A stretch of 64,000 nucleotides of DNA from Sarcomyxa edulis (lineage: Eukaryota; Basidiomycota; Agaricomycetes; Agaricales; Mycenaceae), in NCBI GenBank assembly GCA_009761415.1, contig QUOL01000013.1:238501-302500 (forward strand). The letters run 5' to 3'. The notes beneath the pieces were generated by a model, which did no database searches, had not been told where the DNA came from, and was given only the letters and a program-made list of their open reading frames with translations. A program made the position numbers and the translations under genes. The first letter of the stretch is position 1. Each line of letters opens with the position of its first letter. Of the stretch, positions 35,001-46,000 are shown one piece after another.

Positions 35001-35482
35001 GGCCGGTGAGGTGGTGATGGTTCGATGCCAGGAATTTTTATTGAATTTCGGCCTTTGCGGGACTTGTGCTAAATTTATGAGGCCTTAGCGCCATTGACAC
35101 TTTGACCACGACGACGATCAACGATAGCCTCATACCTAACCCCAGACTGTATACAAGTTCCTAGAGATCTGACTGCTCTGATCAGCCAGAATACACGACC
35201 AGAATATCAATTTTTGTCTCAGGTGGAAAGATCAAACATCCTTTGTCATAATTATGGACGAATCCGTTGGCAAGACCGAGATAGATTTACAACAAAGGAA
35301 AGACAAGACAGGAAGAAGCGTAGAAGAAGGAACACCTGGAGTCCTGGACTCCCACTATCTGGAGGCTTTGTTCGACGAGGAGGAGGCACAGTACCAATTT
35401 GGCAGGCGTGATCGAGGACACACGATCCATCCGTCTCGTTCCGATCGATTTCCGACTCTTATCTTCCACGTCGTAGGACGCC
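35001..35482. other. Intergenic, nothing recognised
   Basis: Promoter side of the membrane protein and 3' side of the first C2HC array gene. Short frames only. Confidence 0.35.
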
Positions 35483-35989
35483 CTACAATTCGAAAGGACA
35501 TGCAGCCTCCGAGACCGTTGAACGTGGGGCGATGTAGGTGCGATCGTCCGACTTGCTCTCGCCGGTGTCCGCTTTGTAAGGTTGGTTGTACTGGTGGCGT
35601 GGCTGGGGTCGCTCCGTAGGTATTGCATTTGCCACGGTGTTGGATCCAGCGCACTCCGCCTTGCGACGCAATACGAACGGCCGTCCCCGAAGCTCTTCTT
35701 TTATCTGGCGTTCCTTCATACGCCCCCACTGCTTCAGAAAAGCCACTCTAGATCTGCAATAAGTAACGTGTAGCATGAAATCGATTCGACAGACTGACTG
35801 TATTTTGCTTCTAGGACACATTCTCTTGTGGTGCCTGAGCCTCAACATCGCGTCGTACAGCTCTTCTTCGTCCCATTCGACACCTAAATTACACTGTGGG
35901 CATCGAGTGGTGCGTGGTATTACTGCAGTTTGGTAAAAGTCGGGACTAAGTGCTAGATCCCAGTCCTTCAAAGACATTGACGATAGCAT
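35483..35989 (-). CDS. C2HC array gene 1 (single finger, divergent)
   Basis: First and most diverged of four tandem paralogues. Start MLSSMSLKDWDLAL at 35989; exon 1 (35799-35989) codes for CPQCNLGVEWDEEELYDAML and ends HKRMCPRSKI, giving C-x2-C-x20-H-x3-C. The intron 35754-35798 joins in phase 2; exon 2 begins SRVAFLKQWGRMKERQ and ends SEAACPFEL. The second finger found in copies 2 and 3 is absent. Charged, no membrane span. Function unknown. The family keeps the exon pattern, finger spacing and promoter, so it is probably expressed. Confidence 0.65.
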   Translation of the reverse strand: MLSSMSLKDWDLALSPDFYQTAVIPRTTRCPQCNLGVEWDEEELYDAMLRLRHHKRMCPRSKIQSVCRIDFMLHVTYCRSRVAFLKQWGRMKERQIKEELRGRPFVLRRKAECAGSNTVANAIPTERPQPRHQYNQPYKADTGESKSDDRTYIAPRSTVSEAACPFEL

Positions 35990-36071
35990 GTTTTTGCGTA
36001 TTGGGTGATTTATCAGAGAGGGTGGAAGAGAGGAAGAAAGAGGGATATGTTTATGTCCATGCTGATTTTCG

Positions 36072-36077
36072 TTTATA
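36072..36077 (-). promoter_or_regulatory. TATA box of C2HC array gene 1
   Basis: TATAAA on the minus strand, 83 bases before the ATG, inside a conserved GTTTATAAAGCTCGCC block found before each array gene (others at 37117-37122, 38139-38144 and 39140-39145, all 84-85 bases before their ATG). Confidence 0.65.
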
Positions 36078-36342
36078 AAGCTCGCCTAGACGTCCAAGCG
36101 GGTGGCACTTGAGACGGGTCGCTTTTTTTTGGAAATTTTATCGATCCCAAGCGTGAGTCGTCCATTGTTCACCCATCTGGCGTTGCTAATCGAAAATTGC
36201 ATGATATATTCACACTCATCTCGAATCTCCATATAAGGAAAGCATTCGGTAAGTTACGAAGTGTCTATCACAAGCGAAGTCGTCTCAGCATCAGTGCTCC
36301 CCGGTTCTCAGCTGCATAGCTTCCTGTCTAAGTAGGATTGTC

Positions 36343-37033
36343 TCAATCAACGGGCACATCTAGAAGAGAGACTCGATAACTCACCCTTAGTTCGGCGAGC
36401 TGAATGATCGAGCACGTCTTGTAGTGGACGATCCATCCGCGTCGGTCGAGTGGGATGATGTGTTGGCACCCCCTGCACATCAAACTGGTCTGATCCAAGA
36501 TCTCGACCCACCTCTCCACGAGCAATCGCGTAGCAGGCTCGGCCTGTGGAGCTGGGACCTCTGGATAGGTGAAGGTGCGTCTGCCACTGATCTGGTAATC
36601 CCACTTCCATTCGCGTGTGGCTCCTTTTTCATTGTGTTCTTGGTGGTGTGTCTGGGTTGGCCCTGTCGGATTTGCCACGGATTGACCTATATCCTCAACC
36701 GACGGACGCAATTGTAAAGGCCGTCTTCGAATGCTAAGGCGCTTTTCCTTTCTTATACGCTGCCACTGCCCGACAAAAGCCACTCTGGATTATCATCAAT
36801 AATATGTTTGACGAACACGGTTTGCGATAGACTGACCTAATCGTACTTCCAGGACACCTAACCGCATGCTCCTTCAACTTGACCATCACGTCGCCCAGCT
36901 CCGAGTCCTCTTCATCCCATTCGACATAGAACTCACACTCTGGACATCGGGTGGTGCGTGTTATCACTGCAGTTTGATAATAGTTTGGCTCAAGGGCTTT
37001 ATCCCAGTCCTTCGAAGACATTGACGATAGCAT
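36343..37033 (-). CDS. C2HC array gene 2 (two zinc-finger-like motifs)
   Basis: Start MLSSMSSKDWDKALEPNYY at 37033. Exon 1 (36837-37033) carries finger 1: CPEC, VEWDEEDSELGDVMV, EHAVRC (C-x2-C-x22-H-x3-C). Intron 36785-36836. Exon 2 begins VAFVGQWQRIRKEKRLSIRR (basic), has RPSVEDIGQ, an Asn/Gln/His-rich linker, then LLVERWVEILDQTSLMCRGC and GWIVHYKTC, finger 2 (C-x2-C-x13-H-x3-C), ending LLDVPVD at 36343. About 210 residues. Two zinc sites and a basic stretch suggest a nuclear nucleic-acid-binding or adaptor protein, by inference only. Nearly identical to copy 3. Confidence 0.75.
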
Positions 37034-37138
37034 AGTTTCGCGTTTTGTGTAGTTTGAGAGAAGGGTGGAAGAGGGAGGAAGAGAGAGGGATTTGTTTGTT
37101 TCTATGTTGATCCTCGTTTATAAAGCTCGCCTGGACGT

Positions 37139-37153
37139 CCGAGTGCCACTCGG
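37139..37153. promoter_or_regulatory. Palindrome upstream of C2HC array gene 2
   Basis: CCGAGTGCCACTCGG: 7-base arms with a single central base, 17 bases upstream of the TATA box. Operator-like. Confidence 0.45.
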
Positions 37154-37345
37154 AACGGGCCGATTTCGAATGATAGCTTTTGCATCCAAACGTGAGTTGT
37201 TCACTGTTCATCTATCTGATGTTGCTAATCGAATTACATGATATATCTATACCCGTTATGTTACGCTGTGTCTATCCCAAGCAGAACCCAGGACCAGTGC
37301 TCCCCGGCTCTCAACTATTTAGCTTCCTATTCAAGTAGAATTGTC

Positions 37346-38054
37346 TCAATCGACGAGCACATCTGGGCGAAGAAATAACTCGCTCACCATGAGTCCGACG
37401 AGCTGGATAATCGAGCATGTCTTGTAATGGGCGATCCATTCGCCTCGGTCAAGTGGGACAATGTGCTGGCACCCTCTGCATATCAAACTGGTCTGATCAA
37501 AGATCTCGACCCACCTCTCCACGAGCAATCGCGTGTCAGGCTGGACCTGTGGAGCCTCCGGGACTAGTTCAGAGATATAATGGTGCTTGGATATGTGGTT
37601 GCCGCTGATCTGGTGAACCCACTTGTATTCGCTTGGGGCTCCTCTATGGTTGTTCATGTTCTGGTTGCGTGTTTGGGTCTGCGCCGTCGGATCTGCCGCG
37701 GATTGACCTATATCCTCAACCGACGGACGCAATTGTAAAGGCCGTCTTCGAATGCTAAGGCGCTTTTCCTTTCTTATACGCTGCCACTGCCCGACAAAAG
37801 CCACTCTGGATTATCATCAATAATATGTTTGAAGAACACGGTTTGCGATGGACTGACCTAATCGTACTTCCAGGACACCTAACCGCATGCTCCTCCAACT
37901 TGACCATCACGTCGTCCAGCTCCGAGTCCTCTTCATCCCATTCGACATAGAACTCACACTCTGGACATCGGGTGGTGCGTGCTATCACTGCAGTTTGATA
38001 ATAGTTTGGCTCAAGAGCTTTATCCCAGTCCTTCGAAGACATTGACGATAGCAT
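37346..38054 (-). CDS. C2HC array gene 3 (two zinc-finger-like motifs)
   Basis: Start at 38054. Exon 1 differs from copy 2 at only three residues in about 66 (T/A, G/D, K/E). Intron 37806-37857. Exon 2 repeats VAFVGQWQRIRKEK and the same linker with an extra short segment (NHISKHHYISELVPE), then LLVERWVEIFDQTSLICRGC and EWIAHYKTC, ending FLRPDVLVD at 37346. The linker is longer by about 6 residues than in copy 2. Intact; a recent duplicate of copy 2 from the near-identity of both exon 1 and promoter. Confidence 0.75.
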
Positions 38055-38160
38055 AGTTTCGCGTTTTGTGTAGTTTGAGAGGAAGGGTGGAAGAGGGAGG
38101 AAGAGAGAGGGATTTGTTTGTGTCTATGTTGATACTCGTTTATAAAGCTCGCCTGGACGT

Positions 38161-38175
38161 CCGAGTGGCACTCGG
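38161..38175. promoter_or_regulatory. Palindrome upstream of C2HC array gene 3
   Basis: CCGAGTGGCACTCGG at the same place as in copy 2. Genes 1 and 4 keep only half of it (GTGGCACTTG). Confidence 0.45.
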
Positions 38176-38294
38176 GACGGGCCGATTTCGATTGAAAGTT
38201 TTTGGGATCCCAAACGTGAGTCGTTCACTGTTCAACTATCTAACGTTGCTAATCGAACATTGCATGGTATATCTCTACTCGATAAGTTACGATA

Positions 38295-39055
38295 TCAACG
38301 GGACCAAATTTGTCTCAGCATTGGTGCTCCCCGGTTCTCAGTCACATGGATTTCTGTTTGAGTAAAATCGTCTCGATCAACGGGCACATCTTGTCGAAGA
38401 AATGACTGGCTCATCATGAGTCCGACGAGCTGGATTATCGGACACGTCCTATAGTGAGTGATCCACCCGCGTCGGTCAAGTGGGATGATGTGCTGACACC
38501 CCCTGCACATCAAACTGGCTTGATCCCGGATTTCCACCCACCTCTCCACGAGCAATTGCGTGTCAGGCTCGACCTGTTGAGCATCCGGGATCTCTGAATG
38601 GGTGGAGGTGCGTCTGCCACTGATCTGGTAACCCCACTTGCATTTGCTCCCTGTATGATTGTGTTCTCGGTGGCGTGTTTGGGTTGGCACCGTCGGATCT
38701 GCCACGGATTAGCCTATATACTCAACCGACGGACGCGGTCGTAAAGGCCGTCTTCGCTTGCTACGGCGTTGGTCCTCTTTCATCCTCTGCCACTGCCCGA
38801 CGAAAGCCACTCTTCATTATTATCAGTAATCTATCTGATGAACACGTTTTCTTGATAGACTGACCTAACAGTACTACCAGGACAAACAACTGCATGCTCC
38901 TCCAACCTAACCATCACGTCGCTCGGCTCCTCTTCATCCCATTCGACATCGAACTTGCACTCTGGGCATCGAGTAGTGTGTGTAATCACTGCAGTTTGAT
39001 AGTAGTTCGGTTGAAGGGCTTTGTCCCAGTCCTTCGAAGACATCGACGACAGCAT
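38295..39055 (-). pseudogene. C2HC array gene 4, premature stop
   Basis: Start MLSSMSSKDWDKALQPNYY at 39055; finger 1 is CPECKFDVEWDEEEPSDVMV then EHAVVC. Intron 38812-38864. Exon 2 begins VAFVGQWQRMKEDQRR and has RPSVEYIG, then TAA at 38709-38711 where copies 2 and 3 have CAA (Gln). After the stop the frame is open again through CRGCQHIIPLDRRGWITHY and continues past the end of the other copies to 38295. So finger 2 is intact but unreachable without read-through. The product would be finger 1 plus about 30 residues. Confidence 0.7.
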
Positions 39056-39370
39056 AGTTTCGCGTTTTGTGTAGTTTGAGAGGAAGAGTGGAAGAGGGAG
39101 GAAGAGAGAGGGAATTGTTTGTCCCTATGTTGATCCCCGTTTATAAAGCTCGCCTGGACGTCTAAGCCGGTGGGTGGCACTTGGAACAGGCAGCTGCCTT
39201 ATCAAAAATCCTGCGATCCCAATCGTGTTTTACTCGTACTGTTCACCTAGTGTCCACCGGTCTCCTAACACAGATAGTCCAAAATTGCATCATATATTCT
39301 CAGTCGCCATAGAAGGAAAATAAGTATTCAACTGTGCCACTGCCACTGCCATCCATCACATCACCATAAT
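39056..39370. other. Promoter region of array gene 4 and 3' side of monooxygenase
   Basis: Includes the TATA at 39140-39145. Beyond about 39200 the array similarity ends. Confidence 0.4.
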
Positions 39371-41690
39371 TTAGACAGAAAATACACCCTTAAAGTACCG
39401 TTCCAACCCCTCCCTTCCTCGCACAACCGCACCAACTACTCCATCAGGCCTGACGATCGCGACATAACAGCCGTCCGAGAGATGGTATGCGTCGTGCGCG
39501 TGACGCTGACGGTCTTCGAGGATGAAATCTGCGGCCTTCTCCGCATCAACGGGGGCGGGGGCGGTACATATCACCACGGAACGGACGATATCTGCGGGGA
39601 ATGAACTCGATTCGAGGGCGGAAAGGATGGGAAGGGACTGATCGGCGGCATCGGCGAATATGAGCACGGTGTGGTACGACGGTGCGAAGATGCTGAACAG
39701 ACTCGTCGTCGTCGTCTCCCCGTCTGTGGCTTTGAGATCGACGAGACCCGGAGCGTCAGGAGCCCGGTCCCCCGCATGAAGCTTCCCATCCTTCGACGGC
39801 CCATACGGATCCCTCGGTTCGTCCTCGATAGCACTTTGTTCATCGACAACGATCGAGCTCCATCGGGAGTTGACGCCTAATTGTAACAGAGCACCACCTC
39901 GTTTCCATGCACTGCGGTCTTCGGGCTTACCCTTACCGTCTTCTGTCTTCCCTTGACCCTTCCCACCACCACTACCACCACCGACATTGAAAGTCTTGTT
40001 CAGAAGAACAGTCGTCTTCTTAAGCATATCTTCAATGACAGGGAGCCGCTCCTCGGTGTACGTCTCGAGGAGTTTGGGCGATGCGAGGCCTTTTGAGACG
40101 AGGGCAATTTTCCAACCTAGATTGTTGGCGTCTAAGACGCCTGAGTTCATTCCCTGAAAGAAGCATCAATCATGAGAGATCGATGGGATGAATGAACGAA
40201 GGAAGGGGAGTGACTAACCTGTCCACCTAGTGATGCATGTCCATGTCCATGGTGAGTTGTGAAGTCTCAATGATTCGAAATATGGCTTACCTGTCGGACT
40301 GTGAACGTGTGCCGCATCTGTTTCAATATACTCGTCAGTCGAGCGATCTCCAAAGGAGAATTATGATCACGGACCTCCAGCGACGAAAACCCGACCTTCA
40401 CCAAACTTGTTCACCATACGTATATTGGGGCTGTCAAAAGCAAACAAAATTCATGAGCAACCTCGACTCTCCCCAATTCCGACGGTGTTGACTGACCTAA
40501 AATGAGAAACCCAAGTAACCTCTCCGAACTTCAAATCCTCCCGACACATTATCTTACGAAAAGCACTCAAAAGAGTCTCTCGGTCAGAAACCAGCTCGGC
40601 GTGGGGGATGTCGGGTCCCATGATGGCGAAGTTGAATAGGCCGGGATATTCGGTGCGGCGGAGGGTGGCGCTGTATGGGTGAGGAGTGAGTGGTGAGTAA
40701 TTTGTTGAATGCGAATGCATCGTCGATAACGATGACAAAACGAGAGAGAGAGACGTACAACCCCGAAGACATCGCTCCCCACATATGCCAATGCTATAAT
40801 CGAAATCGAGAACCTGTCAGCTTCAGAGTCCTGAAAAACACAATCACAAAAGATACCCACATCCGAATCCAATCCTTCGACGTAAACATCCCCCACAACC
40901 GCATGCTCCGAATCTCTACTCTCCCCCAAGAACGTCAAACCCAGACACTTTCTAGTAACCCCATGGCCCCCATCTGTACCGACGAGGAATGCATACTTGA
41001 CGGTTTCCGAGATTTCCTGCCCGTTTTGTCGTTTAAGGATGTGGGCGGTCACTTCTTCGGTGGTTTGTTCGAATGAGACGAGCTCGGTGTCTAATTCGAC
41101 CGAACAGGAATACTTCTCGAGAGCGGCTCGGAGGATTTCTTCGGAGTGGCTTTGGCCTAGGAGTTTACTATTCGACTATAATAAAACATCGTGTCAATCA
41201 ATACATCAATTGAGAGAGAGAAAGAGAAACTCACAAAAGGACACGCAGGCGTAGGCGCGTTATACGGCGCCATATCAAACGACTCTTTAATCGTCACACC
41301 GTCCGGCATGTATATCGCCACGGGGAGAGCAGGCACCGCCTGTTTGTCTGTTTCGTGGACGCCGAGTCTGGAGAAGATTTCCATTGTGCGGGGCTGGCAA
41401 GATAGGAAGATTATGAGCATTGGCAATGTATCGAATTCATCCCAGAACAGAAAACGCGTACTGTTATACCAGCCCCACGCGTTCCCTTCCTATAATAGGG
41501 CAACTTGTCTATGATGCGTACTGAGACGCCGTTCTGGAGGAGTGATAATGCTAGAGTGAGACCCGTTGGGCCTGCACCAGCCTAGATAAGCGAACGGTGA
41601 TGAGTGAACGTAACGGTGAATGAGAATGGTCTGGAGTCAAGAGGATGATAGGCTTACAATCAATACAGAGGGGATAGAAGTAGAGCTCAT
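39371..41690 (-). CDS. FAD-dependent aromatic monooxygenase (phenol hydroxylase-like)
   Basis: Flavoprotein that hydroxylates phenolic compounds with NADPH and O2. Start MSSTSIPSVLI at 41690, then after an intron AGAGPTGLTLALSLLQNGVS, the GxGxxG FAD motif. Next PRTMEIFSRLGV, SEEILRAALEKYSCSV, and YAFLVGTDGGHGVTRKCLG (the DG motif). Then FNFAIMGPDIPHAEL, MVNKFGEGRVFVAGD, AAHVHSPTG (the GD motif) and GMNSGVLDANNLGWKIALV. The C-terminal third from about 39371 to 39760 resembles the thioredoxin-like domain of phenol 2-monooxygenases (LHAGDRAPDAPGLVDL, DGCYVAIVRPDGVVGAV), ending YFKGVFSV. A Gly/Lys-rich insert (GGGSGGGKGQGKTEDGKGK) sits between domains. Eight or more introns; complete. Confidence 0.88.
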
Positions 41691-43085
41691 CGTCAGTCAG
41701 TCTTGAGAAAGGTAAGTTGCGATATCGTTGTTTGTTTAGTGAGGCATTGCTCCGAATGATGGTCCTCCCTTTATAGTGTTTTCGAGAGGACTGCGTGCCG
41801 TAAGAGCACGTACGGAACCGTTGCAGAGGTGACCTGCATAACCATAACCAATGCTATGAACAGAACTGTAAGTAGCGCTCGCGATATTTCGGCCTGAGGA
41901 CAAACGAGAGCTGCGATCGACTTGAAGCTGTGATCAATTTCGTCCGTGTGATGACGATACGGCCGAAAGATTGTTTAGTCAATGTGTATGACTCACTACT
42001 TGGGGGATACCACCCGGGGCACAGTGCACTGGCGAACGATGATTGATATTTGTATGCACTGGAAGTACGCAGTCAAGATCGATATCGCTATTGTAGTGAC
42101 TTACTTCGGAGATCAGTAAATAATGTAGAAGTAGGGGACGACTATATAAGAAAGAGAAGTCGCTCACTCGGGAAACCCGTCCTCAGCCCACTGATCCAGA
42201 AGAGCTCGAAGGAAAAAAATTGAAGAGTAAGGACTATCGAAGTCCCTGAAGTCGACGAGACACCCTCGATGAGCGGGTGGTGGTGATATTTGTATCTGGC
42301 AACCATCGAGAATCGAGATATTATGAATTGAGTACATAAAGACGTCCCAGGGATATTGCTCTCAGCTACTTACAGGAAGACGCGAAGAAAAGGTATGGTA
42401 TGTGAGATAGAGACGCGTCGCTGGTGCACGTACGAAGAGCAGTCGTTGATTGGGGTAGGAGCACTTTCAGTATCACCTACACTGGACCCACCGCGCACGT
42501 TATGCGATATCCAAGTATCTGATCCTTACGCTTACGGAGGAAGAGATGAAGGAAGACATCGATCGCGAAGTTTGATTTGGGAAGAACAACCCGTAGCTGC
42601 AGATCCGAGTCAAGTCATCAATGTGTCCGCCATCGTATCACAGGTCGGTTAGTGTGAAGACTTCGAGGGATGGTACATTGACGAGAGGGAGGTGAATAGA
42701 GTTGAGTTCATTGATACGAGACGAGCTGGTGAACGGATAATCGTATATTTCGAGAATCGCATTAGCTCTTTGGTTGTAAGACACATAGTACGAAGTCGAG
42801 GTGCACCCTCGAACAAGGTGTTGGGCGGCCATCTGGAACATAAATTCGAGGACGGTTGAGACCAGATTTTCGGGGAGGCCTACACATATGGCCAGATGGG
42901 TATTCCAGTGTTTCCAAGTGGGTAGAGTTGAGACTGAATCGGGGATTGTGACACAGTGCGTGCAAAAAAAGTCCTTGTCACGGTCACGGTCGTTCTTCCC
43001 CACTCACCACACTGGCCTACCAGAAAAATACTAACCAGCACTAACCATGTCTCAGTGAGCCACTCGTCTCTCAAGTGCACTCTCC
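41691..43085. other. Intergenic with unassigned short frames
   Basis: Minus-strand frame 42638-43003 (121 codons, starting MGKNDRDRDKDFFC, with WKHWNTHLAICVGLPENLV) overlaps a plus-strand frame 42356-42652. Neither shows splicing partners or a known motif. Between 41690 and 42350 I see only a promoter-like region for the monooxygenase. Confidence 0.3.
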
Positions 43086-46000
43086 ATGTCGTCTATCCTC
43101 CTTCCCTCCCTGCATATCCTCCGACAATCCAGGCCATACCTATGTGCACACGGACACGGACACGGGATCCCTGTAGCGTCTCTGTTCCACACCACCTCAA
43201 CACTCCAGGGCGGTGGAAAACGCACACATAAAAAGACTAAAAAGGGTTAGTACACCTACCTGCTCAAACTTGTCTACTTCCATAGTAATATTCACCATTT
43301 CACCGTATGTACAGCATCGTCCCGAACGCGTCTCGTAAAAGACCTAACCCCAGGTCCCAGCTTCTCCGAAAAGACAAGTACGACCAGCACCCATCGCGGC
43401 CCTCTCAAGATCCCGATACCAAAACAACCCAAACCAGCTTTCGAACGAGATACCGTCCCACATACCGATGGATCTATCGTCAAGCCTAACACCGACCGAT
43501 CATACCCGTCCTCGTCTCCGTTGCGAACACGGAAAGCGCCTGAACGTGAACGCGAAGGGAGGTGGAGGAAGGAAGGGGCGTATAATGATACCCGGTCGGG
43601 ACGCGGTGGTGACAACGGCGCACGAAATGAAGGGAAGATGGGAGACAAAGACCGGAGGAACGCTCGGGATCATCATCCCCGTGATAGGCAGAAGAGTGCG
43701 GAACGGACGCCTGAACGGACAAGGGGTAGGGAACAACCATATGGTGCCCTCAACTACGGCCGCAGGGAAAGACCTAGCGAGAGAGACAGAGATACTCGGA
43801 AGATGGACGATAGAAAGAGTGGGTGGGAGAGGACCGCCCCTCGTGATCGTGACAGTGAAAGGTCTGCACCTGCACTTGGATCGAATCGCGATGAACGACC
43901 ATCGGCATCGACACGCGAAGAGCAACCTCAACCAGAACGTCACCAAACCATGAGTAAGTACGGTACGGGCACTATCGCTGCAGAGGCGTACAAAGAACGT
44001 CGAAGACCTACGGCGTCGCTTGGTTCGAGAATTTCCGGTCGTGGGCGGACTCCGGCGCAGGACGATAAACGACCAAAACCATACTCAAATAGGTTCGAGG
44101 AACGTACAGACCCTAGAACAGACGTTACTGACTCCACGCAGCTCGACGCGTCCACCCCATCCCCGCTTGACACCACACCCTCCTCCTCTTCACCCACACC
44201 AGCCGTTGACGTCGATGCTGACGTTCAACACGAAACCCCACGAAAGAGATCCCGACACCTCCCCATCATAACCGAATTCTACCCAAGCCCTCCATCGCTG
44301 CACCGTCCCCCCACTCCATCTGCCTATTCGTCCCACGAAATCGAAGATACCTCCCCCACTCAAGGATATGATCTTTCTACATCCCAACTCCCCCTGCACT
44401 TCACATCCCCCCCTCTAATGCCCGGTCTCCTCTCATGTCTGACGGATGTATTGGGGCCTGTGGCGACGCCTACGCCCATCCAAGGTCTAGCCCTAAAATG
44501 GATTATGGGTGCGGATGGCGCGGTGGCGACGAGAGGAGGGGAAGGGGGTAAATGGAAAGAGTTCCTCCTGGCTTCAGAAACAGGCTCAGGAAAGAGTATA
44601 GCGTACCTCCTCCCCGTCCTTCAAGCATTGAAGCAATCTGAGTTACATCCATCTCCACCCCCGATATCTACCCCAACCCAACGCCCCCGCGCACAAAACC
44701 CACGCGCCCTAATTCTAGCCCCAACACACGAACTCGCCCGTCAACTATCCGGGTTCGCCAAAGCCTTGTTACACGAGATCAAGCTACGGGTGGTTTGTGC
44801 TAGTCAGGCTAATATTGGGAGTACGAGTTCGAGTGGGAGGGGAGGGGGGACTGCTGGGAAGATGGCTGGGAGGTACGGGGGTGGTGGAGAGGATGGTATG
44901 GGAGGATTGGGAGAATTCGAGATCCGACCCCCAGGAAAATCTCGACCTGTCGATTTGATCGTCGGCACGCCTATGAAGTTGTTGGATATGGTTCGGGGGA
45001 GGGGGTGGGATCGGAAGGAGGCTGGTTTTGTTGAGCCTGTCGAGGCTGAAGAGGTTGTCGAGGATGAGGACGGACTGAAGAAGAGGAAACCAAGGAGAGG
45101 AAGTGACTTGCCGACGGATAGTAGTGCGCGGAGTAGGAGGGGCGAACCGGAGATGGGGTTGGCGAATGTGGAGTGGGTTGTGGTTGATGAGGCTGATGTT
45201 CTTTTTGGTGAGTCCTTTTTTTTTGGCTTGAGAAGTATTTGGGTGTTTGGGTTTTGGGTGTTCGAGGCGTTGCAAGAGAAAGAGAGAGGGAGAAAGTGAA
45301 TTCTTCAGAGGAGGGATTTCGATCGTTTCTTGACTTCAAATGAAGCGATGCAATCGTTTCTTCGGAGGAGGGTATCTCTTGAACCGTTTCTTCAAAGAAG
45401 TCGTTCACTCCAATCGTTCATTTGCTGACTGAGAAACGTGTGCAGATCCTGATTTCCAAGAAACGACAAGAATGCTACTGTCAGACATCAGCGCCGCACG
45501 CGGCGCACACGTCCCCGTCCTCACGAAATCACCTCTGTCCTACCCGTCCCACTCCTACCCCTCCTCCTCCCCCACCGAAGCCACACCTCGTGCAATTTCT
45601 CAGACTGACACCTCCCCTGAACCAATAACCTACCCCTTCAACCTCCTCCTAACAACAGCCACCATCCCCTCCTCCCTTGGTACCTACCTCTCCACCTACC
45701 ACCCAAGCATCACCCGCCTCGCCTCACCCAACCTCCACCACCTCCCCACAACCCTGCAGATGGAGTACGTCAACTGGTCTGGGGGGAACAAGGATGCGGA
45801 TGTGGAGAGGCGGATTAGGAGGGTTTGGGCTGAGGATGCGGCGCATGGTGGCCTGAGCTTTGATAGAGACGGGGATGAGACGGTGTTGAGCAAGGTATTG
45901 ATTTTCTGCAATAAGAGTTCGCGGGTGGATGAGTTGGGGGCGTATCTGACGGAGAGGGGGATTAAGAATGTGGCGATGACGAGTACGAGTGAGATGAGGA

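Noticed and set aside
35355..35729. Alternative 124-codon frame over array copy 1 as its second finger
   Set aside because: It has cysteines but no C-x2-C-x13-H-x3-C spacing and no similarity to LLVERWVEI; the other frame continues from exon 1.
36360..36400. 25-base micro-intron at the end of array copies 2-4
   Set aside because: GTGAG...CTAG/CCAG borders exist and the downstream MCPLIET-like frame is partly shared, but 25 bases is below the workable size and read-through gives a conserved DVPVD end.
44784..45275. 163-codon minus-strand frame inside the helicase gene
   Set aside because: It is antisense to helicase motifs in the G-rich block; Pro/Ser/His composition comes from the complement of Gly/Arg codons.
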